From JBJMLO01 sp045805265 (lineage in GTDB: Bacteria; Actinomycetota; UBA4738; JACQTL01), in NCBI GenBank assembly GCA_045805265.1, contig JBJMLO010000010.1, positions 1-24,473 on the forward strand: 24,473 nt of DNA, given 5' to 3'. A program made the translations under genes and the position numbers. This document shows, in pieces, positions 8,921 through 19,358 of this stretch (the first letter of the stretch is position 1; every line of letters starts with the position of its first letter). A model generated the notes under the pieces. It was given only the letters and a program-made list of their open reading frames with translations. It searched no databases and was not told the DNA's origin.

Positions 8921-9393
8921 GACACGCCGCCCGCGGCCCGCGTCGCCGCCAGGTGCACCGCGTCGATGATCTTCTGGTAGCCGGTGCACCGGCACAGGTT
9001 GCCGGACAGGGCCTCCCGGATCGTGGCGTCGGCGGGGTCGGGGTCGTGCTCCAGGAGATCGGCCACGGCCACCACAAGGCCCGGCGTGCAGAACCCGCAC
9101 TGCACCGCGCCGGCGTCCACGAAGGCCTGCTGGACGGGGTGCAGCCCCCCGCCGTCGCCGGCCAGGCCCTCCACCGTGCGGACCTCGGCACCCTCGGCCT
9201 GCGCCGCCAGCACCAGGCAGGAGCACACCAGCTCGCCGTCCATCCACACCGAGCATGAGCCGCATTCCCCCTGCTCGCAGGCGTTCTTCGACCCCGGGAG
9301 CCCGAGGTGCTCGCGGAGCATGAACAGCAGGCTGGAGCCCGCCCACACGTCGGCCTCGCGCTCGTCGCCGTTTACCGTCAGGCGGACCAGCAC
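8917..9393 (-). CDS. xdhC: Xanthine dehydrogenase, [2Fe-2S] subunit
   Basis: A 158-residue ferredoxin-like small subunit that passes electrons from the molybdenum centre to FAD. All eight cluster cysteines are present. The plant-ferredoxin-type cluster uses C39, C44, C47 and C59 (ACEQGECGSC... SCL), and the helical cluster uses C99, C102, C134 and C136 (QCGFCTPG and LCRCTGY). The length is normal for XdhC/CoxS proteins. The start is the GTG at 9393, six bases after the xdhB stop, with a GAGG just upstream. It overlaps the following deaminase by GTGA. Confidence 0.93.
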   Translation of the reverse strand: MLVRLTVNGDEREADVWAGSSLLFMLREHLGLPGSKNACEQGECGSCSVWMDGELVCSCLVLAAQAEGAEVRTVEGLAGDGGGLHPVQQAFVDAGAVQCGFCTPGLVVAVADLLEHDPDPADATIREALSGNLCRCTGYQKIIDAVHLAATRAAGGVS

Positions 9394-9399
9394 AAGGCC

Positions 9400-10287
9400 T
9401 CAGCTCCCCTCCGCCACCGCGCGGGAACGCCGGTCCTCGACGCACCACCGCAGCGAGCGCCCGGCCAGCACCTCGACCGCGTGGCGGCGGTAGGCGGCCG
9501 ACCCCCGGACGTCGTCGATGGGCCTCGCCGCCGCCGCGACGAGCCGTCCGAACTCCTCGTCGATGCCGCCGGCCAGCGGCGCCGCCGGGTCGTCCCAGTT
9601 CCCGCCGTCGGCCAGGGCCCCCGCCGCGTGCTCCTCGGCCTCCGGCGCCCGCAGGATCACGGCCCCCACCGAGCCCAGCGCCACCCGGACCTCGCGGCGG
9701 TCCTCGTCGAGCACCATGGCGAGGGCGGCGACGGAGATCACCATGGCGTTCCTGGTCCCGATCTTCGAGAACGTCCCCACGCCGCGCATCGCCGACCACC
9801 GGGCTCCGAGGATCAGCTCGTCGGGCTCGCCGACGTGGTGCTTGGGCCCGGTCATGAACTCGGCGAACGGGACGGTCCGGGTGCCGCCGCCGGCCCGCCC
9901 CAGGACGACCCCGGCGTCGTGCACCGCGAGGGGCGGCAGGGCGTCGCCCGCGGGCGAGGCGGTCCCCAGGTTCCCGCCGACGGTCCCCCGGTTTCGGATC
10001 TGCGGGGACCCCACCGACCGCGAGGCCTGCACGAGCGACGTGACGTGCGACAGCTCCCGCTCGATCCGCGCGTACGTCACTCCTGAACCGAGGAACAGCG
10101 AGCCGTCCTCGCGCCGCCATTCCTGCAGCTCGGCGAGGCGCGACACGTCGATGAGCCCCGCGGGGCGGCCCTTGTCGAAGTTCAGCTCGACCATCAGGTC
10201 GGTGCCCCCGCAGATGGCGCGAGCCTCGGGCATGTCCCGCTTGGCCTCGAGGGCCTCCTCGAGCGTCTCGGGCAGGAACACCTCCAT
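9400..10287 (-). CDS. xdhB: Xanthine dehydrogenase, FAD-binding subunit
   Basis: A 295-residue medium subunit of the CoxM/XdhB type, which binds FAD in the vanillyl-alcohol-oxidase fold and hands electrons on to NAD or another acceptor. FAD motifs are AICGGTDLM (residues 24-32) and TVGGNLGTASPAGD (102-115), and QIRNRGTVGG is typical of the family. The ATG at 10287 shares one base with the stop of the LLM oxidoreductase (TGATG), suggesting coupled translation. The frame is open far upstream, but that part overlaps the LLM gene and has no conserved sequence. It is followed by xdhC. Confidence 0.92.
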   Translation of the reverse strand: MEVFLPETLEEALEAKRDMPEARAICGGTDLMVELNFDKGRPAGLIDVSRLAELQEWRREDGSLFLGSGVTYARIERELSHVTSLVQASRSVGSPQIRNRGTVGGNLGTASPAGDALPPLAVHDAGVVLGRAGGGTRTVPFAEFMTGPKHHVGEPDELILGARWSAMRGVGTFSKIGTRNAMVISVAALAMVLDEDRREVRVALGSVGAVILRAPEAEEHAAGALADGGNWDDPAAPLAGGIDEEFGRLVAAAARPIDDVRGSAAYRRHAVEVLAGRSLRWCVEDRRSRAVAEGS

Positions 10288-11303
10288 CAGAACCGGCCGT
10301 CCGCAAAGGCATTCAGCATCGCGCCCACGTCCGGCCCCAGCGGATACAGGATCGGGCACGTGCAGCCGTGCTCCACGTACTCCCGGACCTTGGCCCGGCA
10401 CTCGTCGGGGGTCCCCGACGCGGTGATGAGCTGCACGACCTCGTCGGGCACGATCTTCATGGCCGCGCGGATCTCCTCCTCCGACGCCGGCCACGTGAGG
10501 ACCCTGCCGATCTCGTCGAGCAGCGACTGGTCGACGCCGCTGGCCTTCCCGATGTGTGGCTGCTGGCCGAGGTATTGCGTGACGAGCTCGCGGGCCCGGT
10601 CCAGCGCCACCTCGCGGTCGTCGTCGAGGGAGCACACCACGAGCTGGGGTCGGTCGATGTCCTCCACGGCGCGCCCCGACTTCGCCGCCCCCGCCGCCAG
10701 GTGCTCCAGCGCCGTCCGGTTGTACGTGGGCCCGACCAGGTAGTTCAGGCACACGCCGTCGGCGACCTCACCGGCCAGCTCCATCATCTTCATGCCGGTC
10801 GCCCCGACGTAGATCGGCACGTCCTTCGGCGACCGGTCGCCGTGGACGATGTCGATCTCGATGTCGTCGACGTCGACGAACTCACCGTGGAACGTGACGC
10901 GCTCCATGGCCAGCAACCGGCGGACCGTCTCGACGGTCTCCCGCATCGCGAGGAGGGGCTTCGCGCGGGTGATCCCCACCTTCCGGGCCAGCGGGTCCCA
11001 CCACGCGCCGATGCCCAACATCACGCGCCCGGGCGCGAGGTCGTCGAGCGTCGAGAACGTCGCCGCGAGCAGCCCGACGTTGCGGGTCCAGTTGTTCACC
11101 ACGCCGGACCCGACCTTGATGCGCTCGGTGACCGCCGCGTACGCGGCCATCGGGACCGTGGCCTCCCGGACCAGCCGGCTCTCGGCCTGCCACACGGCCT
11201 CGAACCCGCGTTCCTCGGCCATCTGCGCGTACCGCATGCCCTCGCGGATGGGGTGCGCGTCCTGCAGGTACAGCGCAACCCGTCCGTCGCTGGATACCGC
11301 CAT
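10287..11303 (-). CDS. LLM-class (F420-type) oxidoreductase
   Basis: A 338-residue TIM-barrel protein of the luciferase-like monooxygenase superfamily. Family features are the N-terminal AQMAEERGFEAVWQAE, IKVGSGVVNNWTRNVGLLAATFSTLDDLAPGR (residues 62-93), MLGIGAWWDPLA, VPIYVGATGMKMMELAGEVADG and a C-terminal GTPDECRAKVREYVEHG. The whole is closest in style to actinobacterial methylenetetrahydromethanopterin-reductase-like, F420-dependent enzymes, although FMN-dependent members such as the pyrimidine ring-opening enzyme RutA share the fold. It lies inside the operon, 27 bases after the SsnA-type gene and directly overlapping xdhB, with GGGGGAG before its ATG. This argues for a step on the same purine substrate, perhaps ring reduction or opening. 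The cofactor is inferred, not proven. Confidence 0.85.
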   Translation of the reverse strand: MAVSSDGRVALYLQDAHPIREGMRYAQMAEERGFEAVWQAESRLVREATVPMAAYAAVTERIKVGSGVVNNWTRNVGLLAATFSTLDDLAPGRVMLGIGAWWDPLARKVGITRAKPLLAMRETVETVRRLLAMERVTFHGEFVDVDDIEIDIVHGDRSPKDVPIYVGATGMKMMELAGEVADGVCLNYLVGPTYNRTALEHLAAGAAKSGRAVEDIDRPQLVVCSLDDDREVALDRARELVTQYLGQQPHIGKASGVDQSLLDEIGRVLTWPASEEEIRAAMKIVPDEVVQLITASGTPDECRAKVREYVEHGCTCPILYPLGPDVGAMLNAFADGRF

Positions 11304-11330
11304 CGCGCTCCCCCTTACATTCCTCCGTCC

Positions 11331-12680
11331 TCAGCTCGCCGGCTGGAACGGGTGCTCGTCGATGTCCGCCAGCCGCTCCCACAGCCGGCCGGCCTGCTCC
11401 GCGCTCCTGGCCGCCAGCTCGTCCTGGTCCACCCGGGTCAGGCGGCGGTCCCGGACCGCCCACTCCCCCGCCACCATCACGTCGCGCACCATCCTCGTCG
11501 ACAAACCGAACACCCAGTGGCCGGCCAGGTTCTCGCTCGACAGCGGCGTCGGGGGCTCGTACTCGAGGACAGCGAGGTCGGCCGGCGCCGTCGGCTCCAG
11601 GCGGCCGAGCAGCGGCTCCCAGAACACCCGGCCGGCCAGCCGGGCCGACTCGGCCAGGCGGTCCAGCACCCACTCCGGGCCCGGGGCGTCGCCGGCCTCC
11701 CGGGCCCGCCAGAACCCCGCCCGGGCCTCCTCGAACATCGACCCGCCGATGCCGTCGGTCCCCAGGGCCAGCCTCGGGAAGGACCCCACCCGGGGACGGC
11801 CGACCGCGTTGTTCATGTTCGAGCGGGGATTGTGGACGGCGGTCGCGCTCGAGTCCCGCACGACCTCGATCTCCTCCTCGCCGAGGTGGATGCAGTGGGC
11901 GAGCAGCGAGCGCTCGTTGACCGCGCCGGCGGCGGCCAGCCGGTGCGTGACATTGCGGCCGAACCGGGCCCGGCTGTCGGCCTGGTCCGCGGCGTCCTCG
12001 GCGACGTGGATGTGGATGCCGGACTCGCCCTCGCGGGACACCTCCACGCAGGCATCCAGGGTGTCCTCCGACAGGGTGAACGACGCGTGGGCGCCGACCA
12101 TGCCGCGGGTCAGGGCACGCCCTTCCTTCAGGAACCGGCGGTTCTCCTCGATCCCCGCGGCCGCGCGATGCGGTCCGTCGCGGTCGGTGACCTCGTAGGC
12201 CAGCACCGAACGGACCCCCAGCGACTCCAGGGAGTCGGCCATGACGTCCAGCGAGCCCTCGATCGCGTTCGGCGACGCGTGGTGGTCGACGATCGTCGTG
12301 GTACCGGCCAGCAGCGCGTCCGCGCCGCCGACCAGCGCGGAGGCACGGTTCGATCCCTCGTCGAGCGCCCGGTCCAACCGCCACCACACCCGGCGCAGGA
12401 TCTGGACGAAGTTCTCCGGCGGCTGCAGCCGGTACGGCATCCCCCGGGCCAGGGCTGAGTACAGGTGGTGGTGCGCGCAGACGTTCCCCGGGACGATCAG
12501 GCAGCCGGAGCAGTCCACGGCGGCGGCGCCTGCGCCCTCGAAGCGCCCCACGGCGGTGATCCGGCCGTCGCGCACCATCAGGTCCGCGCGCTCCACGGAG
12601 GGAGGGTCGAGCGACGTGACCACGGTCGCGCCGGTGAGGACGTGCCCCCCCGACGGACCGTTCGCCTCGGCCTGGGTCAC
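11331..12680 (-). CDS. ssnA: SsnA-type amidohydrolase
   Basis: A 449-residue amidohydrolase of the SsnA family, which is linked to selenium-dependent molybdenum hydroxylases and is thought to deaminate or hydrolyse purine derivatives. Metal-binding residues are H70 and H72 (CAHHHLYSALARG), H225 with E228 (IHIHVAED), H262 (AHCIHL) and D309 (LGTDGIGG). The segment VHNPRSNMNNAVG is also typical. It differs clearly from the 8-oxoguanine-deaminase-like protein at 7559-8920. The GTG start at 12680 overlaps the stop of the preceding dehydrogenase (GTGA). The frame is open upstream but that part is the antisense-phase shadow of the dehydrogenase gene. The exact substrate is unknown; guanine deamination is the simplest possibility. 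Confidence 0.85.
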   Translation of the reverse strand: MTQAEANGPSGGHVLTGATVVTSLDPPSVERADLMVRDGRITAVGRFEGAGAAAVDCSGCLIVPGNVCAHHHLYSALARGMPYRLQPPENFVQILRRVWWRLDRALDEGSNRASALVGGADALLAGTTTIVDHHASPNAIEGSLDVMADSLESLGVRSVLAYEVTDRDGPHRAAAGIEENRRFLKEGRALTRGMVGAHASFTLSEDTLDACVEVSREGESGIHIHVAEDAADQADSRARFGRNVTHRLAAAGAVNERSLLAHCIHLGEEEIEVVRDSSATAVHNPRSNMNNAVGRPRVGSFPRLALGTDGIGGSMFEEARAGFWRAREAGDAPGPEWVLDRLAESARLAGRVFWEPLLGRLEPTAPADLAVLEYEPPTPLSSENLAGHWVFGLSTRMVRDVMVAGEWAVRDRRLTRVDQDELAARSAEQAGRLWERLADIDEHPFQPAS

Positions 12681-15283
12681 TCCCGCTGCCTCCCGGCAGC
12701 CGCCAGCTTCGGCACGGCCAGCCGGGCGGCGGCCGAGTCCTTCATCGGCAGGCGGGTCCGGCGCACGCCGTCGAACCGGTACAGCGCGCCGGCCACCGCC
12801 GACGCCGTGGGGACCAGCGGGCCCTCCCCGACGCCCTTCGCCCCGTACGGTCCCTCCGGCTGGGGAACCTCCACCAGGATGCACTCGACCTCGGGCATGC
12901 CGATCGGCGGGACGATGTTCAGCGACTTCAGGGTCTCGGTGACCGGCCGGCCGCCCTCGATCACGTATTCCTCGGACAGCGCGTGGCCGAGGCCCATGTG
13001 GATGCCGCCCTCGACCTGCCCCTCTGCGAGCGTGGGGTTGATCGCGCGCCCCACGTCGTGCGCGGCCACCATCTTCACCAGCCGGCCGTCGTCGTCCAGG
13101 ATCGCCACCTGCGTGGCCCACCCGTACGCGATGTGCGTGATGGGGTCGGGCGCGTCGTTCTTGGTGGTCCAGTCGACCAGGAACTCGCCGTAGAACTCCT
13201 CGCCCGCGAGCTCCTCGATCTTGCCCCCGTTCAACGCCTCGCGGACCTTGGCCGCCGCCCGGATCACCGCCTGGCCGCCCAGCGTGGTCGACCGCGACGC
13301 GGTGGTCTGACCGGTGTCCAGCTCCTTCTCGGTGTCGACGACCACGGTCACCCTCTCGGGCGGGAGGCCGAGCTCCTCGCAGGTCATCTGCTGGAGGATC
13401 GTGTGGACGCCCTGGCCCATCTCGGTCCAGGAGTGGAACAGCGTCACGGTGCCGTCGTGCTCCGGCCGCAGGATCACGCGGCCGCCCTCCGGCATGCCGT
13501 TGCCGATGCCGGTGTTCTTCACGCCGCACGCGATGCCGGCGTACTTCGCGCCGTAGTAGGCGTCCTTCACGGCCAGCAGGGTCTGCTTCACGCCGACGCC
13601 CTCGCCGAGCACCTGTCCGGTCCCGAACCGGTCGCCGACGTCGAGTGCGTTGCGCCACCGGATCTCCCAGCCGTCCAGTCCGACCTTCTCCGCCAGCAGG
13701 TCGAGGATCCCCTCCATGGCGAAGTTGGTCTGGTTCACCCCGAACCCCCGCATGGCGCCGCACGGCACGTTGTTCGTGTAGACGGCCCGCGACTCGACGT
13801 CGACGTTGGGGATCCGGTACGCGCTGCACGCGTGGCCGGCCGCCCGCTCCAGCACCGCCATGCCCACGCTGGCGTACGCGCCGGAGTCGCCGACGATGCG
13901 GGCCTTCAGCGCGACCAGGTGGCCCTCGTCGTCGCACCCGGCCGTGTACTCCATCGTCAGCGGGTGCCGCTTCGAGTGGACGAACAGCGACTCCTTCCGC
14001 GACAGCGTCAGCAGCACGGGCCGGTTCGTCCGCAGGGCAAGCAGCGCGGCGTGGCCCTGGACGTTGAGATCCTCCTTCGCGCCGAACGCGCCGCCGCACG
14101 CGACCTGGGTCACCCGGACGTGGTCCTGGGGCAGGCCGAGGAACGACGCGACCTGGTGGCGGTCCTCCCACACCCCCTGGCCCTGGGAGTAGACGTGCAC
14201 GCGCGGCCCCCCGTTGGGCTCCTCGGGCACGGCCATCGCGGATTCCGGTTCCAGGAACGCGTGCTCGATCCACTGCGTGCGGAAGGTCTCGGTCACGACG
14301 TGCGCGGCCGAGGCCAGCGCGGCGTCGGCGTCGCCCCGCTTCACATCGGACTGCGACAGGAGGTTGCCCTCCGGACCGACCTGCGGCGCCCCGGGCTTCA
14401 GGGCCTCGAAGGGGTCGGTGACCGGTTCCAGGACCTCGTAGTCGACCTCGACCAGCGCGGCGGCCTCCCGGGCGGCGTGCCGGGTCTCGGCCGCCACCGC
14501 GGCCAGCATGTCCCCGACGTAGGACGTGATCTCGCCCTCCGCCACGAACTGCCGCCAGTCCTTCTGGATCGCTCCCTGGAGGCGGTCCCCGGGAGTGTCC
14601 TTCCACGTGGTCACCGCGACCACGCCCGGGTAGGCCTCCGCCTTGGCGGTGTCGATCTTGAGCACCTTGGCCCGGGGATGGTCGCTGAACCTGAGGGCCC
14701 CGTGCAGCATCCCCGGAACGACCATGTCGTTCACGTAGGGCTTGTCGCCCAGCGCCAGCTCGTCGCCCTGGTACCGCGCCGTCCGCGATCCGACGCGGCC
14801 GCTGCGGTCGACCTCCGGCATGGGTTCGCCCCGCTTGGCCGCCGCGGCGTGCTCGATGGCGTCGACGATCTTGATGTAGCCCGTGCACCGGCAGAGGTTC
14901 CCGGCCAGGCCCCTGGCGATCTCGTCGCGCGAGGGCGAGGGGTTCTTGGCCAGCATCGCCTCGGCCTTCATCAGGATGCCCGGCGAGCAGAACCCGCACT
15001 GCGAGGCGCCCGACAGGACGAACGCGTCCGCCCATGTCCGGCGCTGCTCGGGGGTCAGCCCCTCCTGCGTGGTGACCGACTTCCCGGCGGCCCGCGCGGC
15101 CGGCTGCGCGCAGGACACCACGGCCTTCCCCTCCACCATCACGGTGCAGGCCCCGCACGAGCCCTCGGGCGCGCACCCGTCCTTCATGGAACGCAGCCCG
15201 CAGTCCTCGCGCAGCAGGTCGAGCAAGCTGGCGCCGTCGCGGGGGTCGGCGGCGACCGTGCGGCCATTCAGCGTGAACTCCAT
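12677..15283 (-). CDS. Selenium-dependent-type xanthine dehydrogenase, fused Fe-S/Mo protein
   Basis: An 868-residue protein joining a [2Fe-2S] domain (residues 1-150) to a molybdenum domain (about 160-868). It matches the family called selenium-dependent xanthine dehydrogenase (TIGR03311 type), related to E. coli XdhD, which in known members carries a labile selenium on the molybdenum cofactor. Cluster cysteines are intact: C37, C43, C46, C58 (DGCAPEGSCGAC), then C96, C99, C131, C133 (QCGFCSPG, LCRCTGY). Molybdenum-domain motifs include GGAFGAKEDLN, CGAMRGFGVNQ, WTEMGQGVH and YGAKGVGE with catalytic E820. There is no selenocysteine codon in the frame, and none is expected. The ATG at 15283 has GAGGAG about six bases upstream and is the first gene of the leftward operon. 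The FAD partner could be shared with xdhB downstream. Confidence 0.9.
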   Translation of the reverse strand: MEFTLNGRTVAADPRDGASLLDLLREDCGLRSMKDGCAPEGSCGACTVMVEGKAVVSCAQPAARAAGKSVTTQEGLTPEQRRTWADAFVLSGASQCGFCSPGILMKAEAMLAKNPSPSRDEIARGLAGNLCRCTGYIKIVDAIEHAAAAKRGEPMPEVDRSGRVGSRTARYQGDELALGDKPYVNDMVVPGMLHGALRFSDHPRAKVLKIDTAKAEAYPGVVAVTTWKDTPGDRLQGAIQKDWRQFVAEGEITSYVGDMLAAVAAETRHAAREAAALVEVDYEVLEPVTDPFEALKPGAPQVGPEGNLLSQSDVKRGDADAALASAAHVVTETFRTQWIEHAFLEPESAMAVPEEPNGGPRVHVYSQGQGVWEDRHQVASFLGLPQDHVRVTQVACGGAFGAKEDLNVQGHAALLALRTNRPVLLTLSRKESLFVHSKRHPLTMEYTAGCDDEGHLVALKARIVGDSGAYASVGMAVLERAAGHACSAYRIPNVDVESRAVYTNNVPCGAMRGFGVNQTNFAMEGILDLLAEKVGLDGWEIRWRNALDVGDRFGTGQVLGEGVGVKQTLLAVKDAYYGAKYAGIACGVKNTGIGNGMPEGGRVILRPEHDGTVTLFHSWTEMGQGVHTILQQMTCEELGLPPERVTVVVDTEKELDTGQTTASRSTTLGGQAVIRAAAKVREALNGGKIEELAGEEFYGEFLVDWTTKNDAPDPITHIAYGWATQVAILDDDGRLVKMVAAHDVGRAINPTLAEGQVEGGIHMGLGHALSEEYVIEGGRPVTETLKSLNIVPPIGMPEVECILVEVPQPEGPYGAKGVGEGPLVPTASAVAGALYRFDGVRRTRLPMKDSAAARLAVPKLAAAGRQRE

Positions 15284-15454
15284 CGGCGCTCCTCGTGCCT
15301 CCGGGGGCGGAGGTCTCCCGGCTAGATTAGGCCAGCCGGGCGGAGGCGGAAAGGGGGTCGATCTCGCCGTCTGCGCCGGGACGCTGGCCGGTTGCCTCGC
15401 GTCCGCAGCCATACACTGGGGCGACCGGAACCCGCGCGGGGAGTGATCACGGGC
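15284..15454. promoter_or_regulatory. Divergent control region between the two catabolic operons
   Basis: The 171 bases between the two start codons must hold the promoters of both operons. A seven-base inverted repeat, cccggct at 15317-15323 and agccggg at 15334-15340, surrounds taatct read leftward (15329 to 15324), a fair -10 box for the leftward operon. A tttccg 17 bases upstream of it is only a weak -35. For the rightward operon tacact near 15413 could be a -10 but has no well-spaced -35. The inverted repeat is a candidate operator. No regulator gene lies next to it. The boxes are read by eye and are uncertain. Confidence 0.45.
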
Positions 15455-16951
<1,497 letters not shown>

Positions 16952-16983
16952 CCGGGACCAGGCCGGTGGAGGCGAGGACGGCG

Positions 16984-18339
<1,356 letters not shown>

Positions 18340-18373
18340 GCGAGCCCGCTTCGACGAGGAGGGAGGGACCGGG

Positions 18374-19327
18374 ATGAGGAGCTTCGCGGGACGGGACATC
18401 CTGTCGCTGAAGGACTTCGAGCGGAACGAGTTCTTCCGCGTGTTCGAGGTGTGCGACGAGCTGAAGCCGCACGCGGCGAACCGGAAGAGCACCGACCTGC
18501 TGAAGGACAAGACGCTGCTGACGGCCTTCTACCAGCCGTCGACGCGGACGCGGCTGGCCACCGAGGCGGCCATGCACCGGCTGGGCGGGCACGTGCTGGG
18601 GTTCTCCGACGCCAAGATGACCCGTGCCGGCGACTTCTACCAGGAGTCCATCAAGGACACCGTGCACATGCTGGAGTACTACGGCGACGTGATCGCCATG
18701 CGCCACTTCCAGCAGGGCGCGCCGGCCGAGGCCGCGCACTGGGCGACGGTGCCGGTGATCAACTGCGGCGACGGCTGGGGCGAGCACCCCACGCAGGTGC
18801 TCACGGACCTGTACACGACGTACAAGGAGCTCGGCACGCTGGACAGGCTGAAGTTCCTGCTGGTCGGCGACATGCGGATGCGAACGATGCACTCGATCCT
18901 CTACGCGCTGTCGCAGTTCGACTCGGAGGCGTACGTGGTGTGTCCGCCGGAGATGTCGCTGCTCGACGAGTTCAAGAAGGAGATCGACGGGTACAGCGTC
19001 CGGTACACCGAGGTGGGATCGGTGCAGGAGTGCATCGCCGACGCCGACGTGATCTACATGGAACCGGTCGTGCAGGCCGACTACACGAAGGGCCGCGACG
19101 AGCGCGCCGCCGAGCTGCCGACCACGCCGGACGAGTACAAGGTCACGCGGGAGCTGTTGCGGGACAGGGCGAAGTCGAGCTCGATCGTGCTGCACTCGCT
19201 GCCTCGGATGGACGAGCTGCCGCCCGACGTCGACTCCACGCGCCACGCCCGGTACTGGACGGAGGCGTTCAACGGCGTGGTCATGCGCATGGCGCTGCTG
19301 GCGCTGGTGCTGGGCGCGGCCGAGTAG
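18374..19327 (+). CDS. Aspartate-carbamoyltransferase-like protein with altered active-site loop
   Basis: A 317-residue carbamoyltransferase-superfamily protein of PyrB type. It keeps the carbamoyl-phosphate site STRTR (56-60), HPTQ (138-141) and a C-terminal pattern close to ATCase, LHSLPRMDELPPDVDSTRHARYW then NGVVMRMALLALVLG. The loop that in ATCase carries the catalytic Ser-Lys pair (SLGKKGE) reads MTRAGDFYQES here (82-92), and the HPLP motif is HSLP, so it is probably not the pyrimidine-biosynthetic enzyme. Placed between a PLP enzyme and carbamate kinase, it more likely splits a carbamoyl group from a ureido compound or transfers it to phosphate. It starts 34 bases after the previous stop, with a strong GGAGGGAGGG upstream. 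The substrate is unknown. Confidence 0.85.
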   Translation: MRSFAGRDILSLKDFERNEFFRVFEVCDELKPHAANRKSTDLLKDKTLLTAFYQPSTRTRLATEAAMHRLGGHVLGFSDAKMTRAGDFYQESIKDTVHMLEYYGDVIAMRHFQQGAPAEAAHWATVPVINCGDGWGEHPTQVLTDLYTTYKELGTLDRLKFLLVGDMRMRTMHSILYALSQFDSEAYVVCPPEMSLLDEFKKEIDGYSVRYTEVGSVQECIADADVIYMEPVVQADYTKGRDERAAELPTTPDEYKVTRELLRDRAKSSSIVLHSLPRMDELPPDVDSTRHARYWTEAFNGVVMRMALLALVLGAAE

Positions 19328-19358
19328 TCTCGATTCGGGGAACCCAGGGGGTTCGTTC

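Noticed and set aside
10368..12458. 696-codon open frame on the plus strand
   Set aside because: Antisense shadow of the LLM and SsnA-type genes, with low-complexity composition typical of GC-rich DNA.
18374..19327. Pyrimidine-biosynthetic aspartate carbamoyltransferase (pyrB)
   Set aside because: The catalytic Ser-Lys loop is replaced and no other pyr gene is nearby; the operon context is catabolic.
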